From Paenibacillus sophorae (lineage in GTDB: Bacteria > Bacillota > Bacilli > Paenibacillales > Paenibacillaceae): a stretch of DNA of 64,000 bases. The notes beneath the pieces were generated by a model. It was not told where the DNA came from. It ran no database searches and saw nothing but the letters and a program-made list of their open reading frames with translations. Below are positions 41,724 to 50,400 of the stretch, piece by piece. Each line of letters opens with the position of its first letter. Position 1 is the stretch's first letter. The stretch is from assembly GCF_018966525.1 (NCBI RefSeq), contig NZ_CP076607.1, positions 1,550,001 to 1,614,000 of the forward strand. Reading direction: 5' to 3'. The position numbers and the translations under genes are program-made.

Positions 41724-43397
41724 TTGTTCGAACAGTTGGCCTTTGGACAAGCGGTAGATGTGATCGCACACATCAAATACGGATAGACGGTGGGTGATGG
41801 CGATGCATGTTCGCGGAGGCTGAAAATTCCGGATATTTTGCAGGACGGTCCACTCCGTGTCCATGTCAAGCGCAGATGTCGCTTCATCAAGAAGCAGGAT
41901 CGGCGCCGGCCTCAGCAGCGCGCGGGCGATCGCGATTCGTTGGGCCTGGCCTTCGGATAAGCCGGAGCCGTGCTCGCCGATAACCGTATGAATGCCTTGG
42001 GGAAGCTTCTCGATAAAGCCCCGGGCGCAAGCGGCCTGGGTGGCTGCGTTTATTTCCTCCTCGGTAGCTGAGGGATGACCGATCCGCAGGTTGTCCGCAA
42101 TCGTGCCGGAGAATAAAGTATTGCCCTGCGGAACATAGGAAAAATAAGACCTTGTATCAGCGGAAAGGCTGATCCGTTCATGATTTTTGCCGATAATGCA
42201 GACATCCCCGGTCTGAGGTTTGATTAACGCGAGCAGCAGCCGAAGCAGGGTGGTTTTGCCTTCGCCCGAGGTGCCGATGAGAGCGATCAGCTCGCCGGGC
42301 TGAATGCGGAGAGAAACACCGGTAAGAATCGGCTTATTTGCTTCATAGCCGTATACTACATGCTCCATTTGCAGACCGGATATGCCGTCCCGAATGGCAG
42401 GAAGGCTTTCCCTCTTGTTCTCCGACTCCAATTTTTGAAAGACAATCAGCCGTTCCGTCGATGTGATCATGGCGATTAGGACAGGGAACGTACGGGCCAG
42501 ACCTTCAAGCGGTCCCTGAATTTGTCCCACAAGCTGCAAAAAAGCGGTAAACATGCCAAAGCTGGCAGCTCCGATAGATATGCGGTATGCCCCCCAAATA
42601 AAAGCGAGAAAAAAACCGAGCCGGTATCCGACTCCCATGGTCAAATCTGCGGCCACATTAAACCGGGTGCGTTTAAGTATCCAGAACAGCCGGTTCTGCT
42701 GGGATGCTTGTACTTTTTGCAGGCTGTCTTGTTCATGCTCGAACGTCTTGACGATCAGCAGATTTTGGACGCATTCATGCAGCAGGGAACGATAGCGGCT
42801 TTCAGCGGCCTGAATCTGATGCTGCATCTTCTTCAGTCTGCTGCCAATATACCAGCTGATGAGCACGGACACAGGTCCAAGCAGAAAGGCGAACAGAGCC
42901 AGCGTCTTGTCAAAATAAAGCAAAGTGATGAAAGCCGCCGCAAACTGGGCAATCAGGGAGATGATGCTCGGCAGGGTGTTAATCAAGCCGTCGGTGACAT
43001 TGGCAACATCGTTGGTCAGATGCGTCAACAGATCGCCGCTGTGGTATTTTCCGGCAGCGCTCCACTCTGCCCTATACAGCCGGTCCATAAAGTTCCGCTG
43101 CAAATCATTGTTCATAGCCTCTCTCAGCTTCACGGTTCTCAGGGTCAGCAATGATGAAAGAGCTAGCTGAAGGATCAGAATCAGGGCAAAAGCGATTGCG
43201 TATATGCCGCTGACGCGCACACTGTTCTGTACGGCATGATCAATCACCTGTTTCGAGACAATGGCAAGAACGGTGCCGCTTAATGAAATGATTACATTTA
43301 GAATAATGATAACGGACAGCGCGCCCCATTTTCCCGTCATACACTGTTTCAGCCATCGGTAAATATCGGTGTTTAAGAGATGTCTTAGTTTTTTCAT
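41700..43397 (-). CDS. ABC exporter (permease-ATPase), probable lasso peptide transporter
   Basis: 565 residues. A six-helix type I exporter domain (residues 20-320) is followed by an ATPase with Walker A LIGTSGEGKTTLLRLL, Q-loop VPQGNTLFSG, signature GSGLSEGQAQRIAIARALL, Walker B ILLLDEATSALD and H-loop ITHR. There is no C39 peptidase domain. It converges with the lasso precursor, in the place where LasD-type exporters occur, so export of and immunity to the lasso peptide are the likely role. Start ATG 43397 (MKKLRHLLN) behind GGAGAT. Confidence 0.85.
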   Translation of the reverse strand: MKKLRHLLNTDIYRWLKQCMTGKWGALSVIIILNVIISLSGTVLAIVSKQVIDHAVQNSVRVSGIYAIAFALILILQLALSSLLTLRTVKLREAMNNDLQRNFMDRLYRAEWSAAGKYHSGDLLTHLTNDVANVTDGLINTLPSIISLIAQFAAAFITLLYFDKTLALFAFLLGPVSVLISWYIGSRLKKMQHQIQAAESRYRSLLHECVQNLLIVKTFEHEQDSLQKVQASQQNRLFWILKRTRFNVAADLTMGVGYRLGFFLAFIWGAYRISIGAASFGMFTAFLQLVGQIQGPLEGLARTFPVLIAMITSTERLIVFQKLESENKRESLPAIRDGISGLQMEHVVYGYEANKPILTGVSLRIQPGELIALIGTSGEGKTTLLRLLLALIKPQTGDVCIIGKNHERISLSADTRSYFSYVPQGNTLFSGTIADNLRIGHPSATEEEINAATQAACARGFIEKLPQGIHTVIGEHGSGLSEGQAQRIAIARALLRPAPILLLDEATSALDMDTEWTVLQNIRNFQPPRTCIAITHRLSVFDVCDHIYRLSKGQLFEQKKELVTH

Positions 43398-43581
43398 ATG
43401 GAATGATCTCCAATCTGCCGGATTAATGAACAAGTATTAGAGTGAGCAGGAAAGTCTGTGATGCGGGAGAGTTCGCTAGAAGAAACAACATCTGCTAGTT
43501 GGGGGTGTCTGTAGTCTTAAGGTGAGTCTATCAAAGATAGATCAAAAATCAAGCATGATATTTTGCAATTCATTGATTGTA

Positions 43582-43610
43582 TTTACAAAATAGTAGTTCC
43601 ATTATATTCT
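43582..43610 (+). promoter_or_regulatory. Promoter of the small secreted protein
   Basis: TTTACA, 17 nt, TATTCT, about 58 nt before the chosen start. Confidence 0.55.
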
Positions 43611-43667
43611 TTATAGAGAACTGTTTTTTAGGTAATTAGACTCTTGGAAAGAGAGGATAATGAAGAT

Positions 43668-44006
43668 ATGGTAACGTGCATGAAGAAATACGCCCGGCTT
43701 ACACTGATTGTGCTGCTAGTCAGCGTGATGATGCTGCCTGCTTCTGCCTATGCATCCTCAGGTTCGGCGGAAGCGAAGCACAACGCCTCATATGCAACCT
43801 CTTTTTTCTCTTCACTGAGCAATGTGTTTTCCTCCTGGTTCGATAGGGGAGGGTCCGCATCCTACAAAGACGACAAAGAATCCAACAATTGGTTAGGCTG
43901 GTTAAAGGGCAAGGATCATGGCGACGATCATGACGATGATGAAGACTGGTGGGAGGACAATAAGCATGACTCCTATAAGCTTTGGAAGAAGTATTATTGT
44001 TACTGA
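43668..44006 (+). CDS. Small secreted Asp/His/Trp-rich protein, unknown
   Basis: About 112 residues. A clear signal peptide, KYARLTLIVLLVSVMMLPAS then AYA, precedes a Ser-rich stretch and an acidic tail: GWLKGKDHGDDHDDDEDWWE, ending KLWKKYYCY. The DH clusters could bind metal. I know no family. ATG 43668 (with GAGAGGA upstream) or ATG 43680 may be the start. It lies between the lasso exporter and the nitrogenase-like pair, and could belong to either or neither. Confidence 0.65.
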   Translation: MVTCMKKYARLTLIVLLVSVMMLPASAYASSGSAEAKHNASYATSFFSSLSNVFSSWFDRGGSASYKDDKESNNWLGWLKGKDHGDDHDDDEDWWEDNKHDSYKLWKKYYCY

Positions 44007-44045
44007 GGTATATTAGGCTGAACTAGTATTTATCTATCTCAAAAA

Positions 44046-44076
44046 AGGCGGCCCGGGGAGAAATCCCAGGCCGCCT
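44046..44076. terminator. Terminator hairpin, right-left inverted twin of the one at 47376
   Basis: AGGCGGCC / GGCCGCCT with a run of A on the left, so it ends minus-strand transcription of the nitrogenase-like operon. Read on the minus strand it closely matches the hairpin at 47376-47410, including CCCGGGCCGCCTTTTTTGA. Confidence 0.7.
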
Positions 44077-44080
44077 CAGA

Positions 44081-44255
44081 TTGTCGGGAACCCACGCCTT
44101 TTTGAGACGTGGGGGTTATCCCCGTTTTTCCACGTATCCAGATAAGATCGTCATCTACTTCAAGTTCTGCACGGCTGCCTTCTGCAGGCTTCGGGAGAAC
44201 CGAACACTCCGCAAGCATTGCCCGGCTGGTTCCATCAGCAGCGCCATGACAAGAG
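44081..44255. other. Intergenic stretch, no gene supported
   Basis: A 64-codon frame crosses this interval but shows no family features or ribosome site. A hairpin CCCACG / CGTGGG is visible near 44090-44112. Confidence 0.4.
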
Positions 44256-45620
44256 CTATGCGCTGGCGCTTATAGCGACAGTGAATATTTTCTCAATAAG
44301 CTGCAATGCGCCTCTGTATCCGATGTAGCTTTTGTTCAGAACCACTTCATAGGACGCCGGAAATCCGACTTCGACGATGTTGCCCTTCAGCGCCTTGGCC
44401 GTGTCTCTTTCCCATGTTGTTCCAAAAATAATCGGGGGCTTATGCCCGAAATCAGTCTCTCTCAATAACTTGCCGACGATATAGCCATCTTCAACAAAAT
44501 CGACCGTGGTGGCGACATCATGAGCGAGCTTTTGATATTCTTGAGCGATGGCTTCTCTATATTTTTCCGGCGTATTATCGGTGATGATTTGTCTCCTTGG
44601 AATTAAGCCGAGCTGATTCACCAGAAACTTGTTTAAGGCCAGATTGTACGTGCTGTCCCCGACTACGGCATAGGTTGCCGGCAGTCCCCACCAATATTCG
44701 GCGTAGAAATCATTGAAATGCTCCAGGTAATAATAGTATTCTTTTTCTTCCTGCTCGATAAACGACTCGGCTGTTGCAGGGTCAATGCCCGCGTACTCAA
44801 CGACCTGTCTAATAAATGCAGCTGTTTGCTGCGCTCCGATCGGTAACACAGGGATGTGCAAATACGGCTGATTGTACTTTTGTTCCAGATGCTTGGCCGT
44901 TTTCAGCCCGAGCCATGGCGAGACGACCAGATTAAACTGGGCATGGGGAATCGTCTTCCATTCCTCGACTCCGGCCGATTTGCCGCCGAACAAAATATTG
45001 ACCCTGAAACCGGCGCCCTCAAGAATTCGCTTCAGCTCGGACAAGTCCCCGCGCCAGAATGTATTCTGATACGGCAGCTCCGACCAGACATTAATCAGCC
45101 CCTTTTCCCTGTGGTCCTTGTTAAGCGTAAATTTATCAACGTATTGATCAATGATGGCTGTCGTTATGATCTCATGGCCGACGAAGTTATTGCCCTTAAA
45201 GCCGCCGGTTTCGGCATACACAATGGGGACTCCCTGCTTCTGATATTTACTGACGACCGCTCCGACATCATCCCCGACCAATTCTCCGATGCACCCGTTC
45301 AGCACCACAAACAAGTCGCCCTCTATGATCTTAAGAGTGGATTTAATTAATTCGTCCAAGCGCTTCTCGCCGCCGAACACCACTTCTTTCTCACCGGCAT
45401 TGACGCTTGGAGAGACTGAGCCTCCCGAATACCCGCTGCCCTGAAAGCCGTTGTAAAAGGCCAGGCTTGTGTATTGCTTGTCCATGCAGCCCGGTCCGCA
45501 GTGGCCGATGGGAACGGCGCCCGGAATGGATACGACGCTGTACAAGGCTCCAACGGCACAGCCGTAGCGCACTTGATTGATTGAATTGGTCTGCCCGTGC
45601 TCATTTTTGGTAACAGCCAT
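44256..45620 (-). CDS. Nitrogenase component-1-like beta subunit (NifK/NifN-like)
   Basis: 454 residues. The P-cluster-type cysteines are kept: C21 in RYGCAVGAL, C45 in GHCGPGCMDKQY and C110 in VLNGCIGELVGDDVG, matching NifK Cys70, Cys95 and Cys153. FGGEKRLDELIKSTL is also typical. It follows the alpha-like gene by 31 nt. The pair would form the catalytic component of a nitrogenase-like reductase of the kind seen in Mar (methylthio-alkane reductase), Nfl or DPOR-type enzymes. It is shorter than NifK (about 520) and nearer NifN in size. The substrate is unknown. Confidence 0.85.
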   Translation of the reverse strand: MAVTKNEHGQTNSINQVRYGCAVGALYSVVSIPGAVPIGHCGPGCMDKQYTSLAFYNGFQGSGYSGGSVSPSVNAGEKEVVFGGEKRLDELIKSTLKIIEGDLFVVLNGCIGELVGDDVGAVVSKYQKQGVPIVYAETGGFKGNNFVGHEIITTAIIDQYVDKFTLNKDHREKGLINVWSELPYQNTFWRGDLSELKRILEGAGFRVNILFGGKSAGVEEWKTIPHAQFNLVVSPWLGLKTAKHLEQKYNQPYLHIPVLPIGAQQTAAFIRQVVEYAGIDPATAESFIEQEEKEYYYYLEHFNDFYAEYWWGLPATYAVVGDSTYNLALNKFLVNQLGLIPRRQIITDNTPEKYREAIAQEYQKLAHDVATTVDFVEDGYIVGKLLRETDFGHKPPIIFGTTWERDTAKALKGNIVEVGFPASYEVVLNKSYIGYRGALQLIEKIFTVAISASA

Positions 45621-45651
45621 GGTAGTTCTCCTTTTCTATGAAAATCATTGT

Positions 45652-47175
45652 TTACGCATCGATCAATTCCGGGTGCTTGGCGAGAATGTAGGGGTCTTTT
45701 TGTTCAAGCCACCACTGCTTGTAGGGGAGCTTTGCGTGCTTTTTCAGATCATCGTGAAATTTTTTATGGGCGAGAATGTCCAGAATAGCTTCACCCAGAT
45801 TAACGATGCCTTCATAGCCGATCGCGATATGTTCATCGCCCAGCGGGGCTGCGGGGATGCCGAGCTTGGAAGCCAGCGGCGCGAGACCGTTATGTCTGAT
45901 CAGGATAAAATCCGGCTTGACCTCCTGCAGCAAACCGTAAAATTGATACTGCTGCCTGTTGCTCACATTAAACGAAGGGACCTCGCCGTAATGTTCAATC
46001 AGGTGCCCCAATGAATCCTCCCTGGCATCGCCGCTGTCATAAACGGGATCATGGTGGAACACCAGCGAGCCGTCTACCTGAATATCCAGCTCTCTCAGTA
46101 CTTGAATCAGTCCGTGGGCGTAAGCGGAGCCTGTAGCTACATATCCTTTTAAGCCCTGAAGCTTCTTCTTGAGCTCGGCGATCTTCGGCTTCACTCTGGC
46201 GTGTTCCTTCGCGATGTACTGCTCTACAAGCTCTTCCCGATGGGTGACTTTGCCGAGCTCGCGAAGCCATGCATCGGTTCCGGCGAATCCGTAGGGCATC
46301 GGAGCTTTGACTTCGGGCACGCCAAATTCCTGCTCCAGCGCCGCTGCCATATACGAAGAGAGCGTATAGCAGAAGCCTACGGTTGCCGCCGCTTCAGACA
46401 ATTGCTCGAGATCGGAGACGGATGCCATATCCACAACATAATTGACTCTTAGATTAAGCTCTTTGAACATAGGGGTAAAGATATCCGAACCCCAAAGACT
46501 GATGACATTAACGAGATCCTCTTGCTTTTTCGTGCTTTTTTTCACAATCTGTCGCAAAATGCCATGCTGGGTCGCGTCAAAGCCGGTACTCCAATGCTTC
46601 GATCTGAATCCTTCACAGAAAAGAGGAATGACGGGAATCCCCAGCTCCTCTTGTTTCTTCCTTGCAACACTTTCAATATCTTCGCCAATGATCCCGGTAG
46701 GGCAAGAGGTTCCTATGAAAATGGCTTTGGGCGAATATCTTTCCCATGCATCGTCAATGGATTGCTTGAGTTTGCCAAGCGCGCCAAACACCATATCCGT
46801 CTCCTGCAGGTTTGTATTGATAATTCGAATATTCTCGACTTTATGGCCTCTCATGGCCAATCCATTACGGTAGATTGAATTGTAGGGAACTTGTCCGGCG
46901 CCGCAGCCGATAGGTGAATGCTGGATCAGCACCGCATCTCTGACATTGCCTGCCTGACATTCAACCATTTGCTCGCTGCACACCGAGCCTTGAGTGAAAG
47001 GACCTTTGGCTTCACACAGCCGGCATCCATCTTTATTGCTTTTACATCCGCTTCCTCTTTGCTGATAGCCTGATTGCGTGTGCAGATCCGATGCTGTTCC
47101 GTTCCAAGCGATGATTGTGCCGAGCCGCCGCTCGCGATTCTGAACTTCAGTCAACCTCAAATTGATCTTGCCCAT
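45652..47175 (-). CDS. Nitrogenase component-1-like alpha subunit (NifD/NifE-like)
   Basis: 507 residues. Cys66 (QGSVCSEQ), Cys91 (HSPIGCGAG) and Cys158 (GTSCPTGIIGED) match the three P-cluster ligands. Cys269 in FCYTLSSYM matches the cofactor ligand Cys275 of NifD. The histidine motif HSWD is absent; its place reads LGDEHIAIGYEGIVNLGEAI, closer to NifE. CEGFRSKHWSTGFDA is conserved. Extra cysteines at the N-terminus (C44, C51, C54, C73) are unusual. Its own sigma-A promoter lies 107 nt upstream. No NifH-like reductase, NifB or other maturation gene is in the window, so electrons and cofactor must come from elsewhere. Confidence 0.85.
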   Translation of the reverse strand: MGKINLRLTEVQNRERRLGTIIAWNGTASDLHTQSGYQQRGSGCKSNKDGCRLCEAKGPFTQGSVCSEQMVECQAGNVRDAVLIQHSPIGCGAGQVPYNSIYRNGLAMRGHKVENIRIINTNLQETDMVFGALGKLKQSIDDAWERYSPKAIFIGTSCPTGIIGEDIESVARKKQEELGIPVIPLFCEGFRSKHWSTGFDATQHGILRQIVKKSTKKQEDLVNVISLWGSDIFTPMFKELNLRVNYVVDMASVSDLEQLSEAAATVGFCYTLSSYMAAALEQEFGVPEVKAPMPYGFAGTDAWLRELGKVTHREELVEQYIAKEHARVKPKIAELKKKLQGLKGYVATGSAYAHGLIQVLRELDIQVDGSLVFHHDPVYDSGDAREDSLGHLIEHYGEVPSFNVSNRQQYQFYGLLQEVKPDFILIRHNGLAPLASKLGIPAAPLGDEHIAIGYEGIVNLGEAILDILAHKKFHDDLKKHAKLPYKQWWLEQKDPYILAKHPELIDA

Positions 47176-47281
47176 TCGCTATCCATCCTCTCTTACCCCA
47201 TTTGACGCCCGGTGATCTGTAATGGCAGTAGTCACAGTAATATTTCATACTAAATAGCTAGGAATTATATACAATGACCAA

Positions 47282-47310
47282 AGTATATATTTACGTTCAT
47301 ATTCTGTCAA
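47282..47310 (-). promoter_or_regulatory. Promoter of the nitrogenase-like operon
   Basis: On the minus strand TTGACA, 17 nt, TATACT: a near-consensus sigma-A promoter, not a sigma-54 site. The leader of about 100 nt contains TATAATTCCTAGC. Confidence 0.75.
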
Positions 47311-47375
47311 TATATTCTATGGTTTATTTTGTAAAGTAAAATTTTTAAAAGGACAATCTTTATCGATAAGCAGAA

Positions 47376-47410
47376 GCGGCCCGGAGAGAATTCCCGGGCC
47401 GCCTTTTTTT
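47376..47410 (+). terminator. Terminator-like hairpin on the far side of the nitrogenase-like operon
   Basis: GCGGCCCGG / CCGGGCCGC followed by seven T on the plus strand. No plus-strand gene lies to its left, so its direction is odd. It is the inverted twin of the hairpin at 44046. Confidence 0.6.
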
Positions 47411-47433
47411 GAAATATTATGAAGATACGCGCT

Positions 47434-50400
47434 TTACCGCTGAATATTTCCGCTCTGCACATCATTGCTTTTGAGAGCAAGCACAGCTTTATTAAGGATA
47501 TTATTCGTTACGGTATAGGGCGGTGCTCCTACCCCCGCATAGATCGTGGAAATGCCGACGGCGGCGATATTGGAAGTGATCGTATTGCCGGTAATCGTCG
47601 CGTTTAGGACATCCGCCGGATCATTTCTTTTCCAGTAATCATTAATCTTGATCAGTTCTGTGGCGGTGCGCGTGAGGTTCATGGCGGTGACCGTGTTGTT
47701 TGCCAGAACGATTTTATTGGCCGTTTCAACCGTAACCGCTGAAGCATCCCCTTTAACATTGAACCTTGAGTTCGTGATCTTCAGATCCAGATTGGCATGG
47801 CTTGCGATAAGCGCCGCGTTACCTGTGGTGTTGGACGTGAAGGTGCAATTGTCGAAGCTGTATTTGCCGTTCGCGACTATCGTTTGGCCGAATCTGCTGC
47901 CGTCCGCCGCTTCAAATACGGAGTTCGTGTAAGTGCCCTGCGGCAAAGTCATGCCATAGGCAGAGTTAAAGCCCAGCACCTTGATATTGTTGAACACGCT
48001 GCTCTCCGTAGTGCTTCCCTTAAAGGTGGCGAGCGCTCCTTTTCCGGTAATCGTAACATTGGAAGCTTCAATGCCTTTTCCATTGACAGCAAAGCCCGCA
48101 TCCACGTTCTTCGTAATGTTGATATTTACATTAGAGACTTTGACTCCATTGGTAGTTCTGGCGCTGACAGACAGTGTTCCGTTGGTGATCTCCATACCGT
48201 CGATTATAACGTTGGGCCCTGCGAAGTAGGTGTAGGAATCATTCAACCGGTTATTTAAAAATGTGGCGTCGTGATAAGCGACAATCCGGCTTCCGTCAAA
48301 ATGGTTGTTTACAGCCATGGCATTTCTGAATGAATCGGAGACGGCAAGACCGATGGCTCCCTTGGAAGCAATATGGTTGCCTTCAACGGTGACATCATGT
48401 CCGTCGTACAGAATGACATCATAGGCTGCATTATTATAGAAATCATTGTTCTTGATATAAATACTGGTGTTCAGGCTTCCGTTCTGGCCGAATCCCCCTT
48501 CGACATCAATCCCCGATTGAGGCGCCGTTCCTTTCATATCATGCAGAATGTTGTTAATAATCTGCGCATTGTTAGCGCCGCCCACCGTAATTCCTTGACG
48601 GCGGTTGTATGCGAACTCAGAGTTTTTGACTACCGTATTTTGGCATACCGTCCGGTTCCAGGCTTCCAGGTAAGCTCCTGTTGACGAGGCTTTATTGAAT
48701 ACAAGATGGAAGTAGGCGGCACCGGCGGGTATGGTCATCGTCTGTCTGGCTGTTGCCGGCTGGCTCATCATGAAAGTTCCGTCAGCACGATAGAAATAAA
48801 CGGTAAAGCCGCCAGGCAGATTTATCAGATTGGAAATTTCAAAGGTCCGCTCTGTCTTGAAGATGGGATTGGTGAAATAAATTCCTTCTTTGGTCCGGAT
48901 TTTTGTGCTATCGCTCCGCGGTTGACCGCTGCCGTCGATCCCTCCGGATACGAAGCTGGCGGCATACAGATCCTTGAACATCGTTCCGTAGCCTCCAAGC
49001 ACCAGGCCGTCTCCGGTGAAGTACATCGCTTTAACTCCATCTATAGTTGTATTCGCCGCGCCTTCGACAAAGATGCCGTACCCTCCTTCGTGAGTGCCTG
49101 AATTATGAGGCTCCCTCTGGGAATAGTCATGAGTCAGCTTGTCGCCAAGGTAAGTTCCGCCGCGAAGCGTTACATTGCTCGCGCCGTATCCGACATACAT
49201 GACATCGTATCTTTCCTTGCCGTTGGTCTCTTTCTGAAGGATCGCATCCATCGGCAGGTCAAACAGCATATTGCCAACCATGGCGATCCGGCTATCCTTG
49301 TCGATCAGATAGGTTCCAGGTGGAAGCGTTGTTGCCGTAATGCCATTCTGATGTGCCCAGGCCAGTGCATTATTGATGCCTTTAACCGTCTCCACCGGAT
49401 GTGTTCCATCGTTATAGATTCCCCACCGGGCCAGATCAATCAAATAATGCGTGGGCGATGCCGACGCGGTGCCGCTAAGGGGCGAACGGTTTCCGCTAGT
49501 ATCCACGGCCTCCACTTGGATATTGTATTTTGTACCGAAATCCAGGCCTGAGGCCACGTAAAAATTCTGAATGAGAGGCTCTGTATTCATTTGCTGTCCG
49601 TTAACATACACATTGTAACCGGCCAAGTCGCTCTCCGTATTAGCCGCCCAGGAGACCGAAACTTTACTTGGACCGCCCGCCGCGGATACCTGTACAGGTG
49701 CTGCCGGTTGAGTAATATCCTTTGTCCGGATGGAAAGAGTAATTCCTTGTGATGCATTGCCGCTTCTATCCACCGTTCGGAGAGTAAAGGAATAGTCCGT
49801 TTCCCCTAAGAGTCCGCCTGCTTTGTAGCTTCCGCTTGTTGAAGAGCCGATCAGTACGCCATCCAGATAAATATCGACATGGTCAAAGTCGGGAGAAGCT
49901 GGGTTATTCCAGGTCAGCGTGACCGATTTGCCATCATCCACAGCGCTCACCTGGCTGATTTCAGCGGGAGCCGAGCTGTCCACGGCCTGCGGAGTGACAT
50001 CTACCGTAACCGACGGCTCCGATTCAAGCTCGTTGCCGTTTACGGCGGTCACATACAGACTATAATTCTGACCGTTGTTCAGCCCGTCCAGCGTGTAAGT
50101 GGCGTCAGTTACCGCAGCGGTATTATATTGGCGGCCGTCCAGATAGACATTGTAGCCAATGATGCCGCTCTCGTCATTCTCCGTCCAGTGCAGCAGCGCA
50201 GCGCCATCCGAGGCGGCAGCGGACAGTGCGGCCGGAGGAGACGGAAGGCTGGCGGGATCCATTGTCACTTGCAGCTCTGTGCCGCTGGATTCAAGGCCGG
50301 ACATATTCACGGTTTTTAATACATACTTGTAGACCGAGCCTGGAAGAAGACCGGCTTCCTGATAGAACGCATCGGTTGTTGTTGCCTTCAGGATTCCTTC

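Noticed and set aside
44081..44275. A 64-residue plus-strand protein between the small secreted protein and the nitrogenase-like operon
   Set aside because: No ribosome site, no family, and it overlaps the end of the NifK-like gene.
45652..47175. Calling the alpha-like gene a true nifD (dinitrogen reduction)
   Set aside because: The cofactor-binding His motif HSWD is absent, the end is NifE-like and no nifH, nifB or nifEN is present.
47197..47280. CymR- or S-box-type control of the nitrogenase-like operon
   Set aside because: Only a short AGGAATTAT-like half site is visible; no S-box architecture can be drawn.
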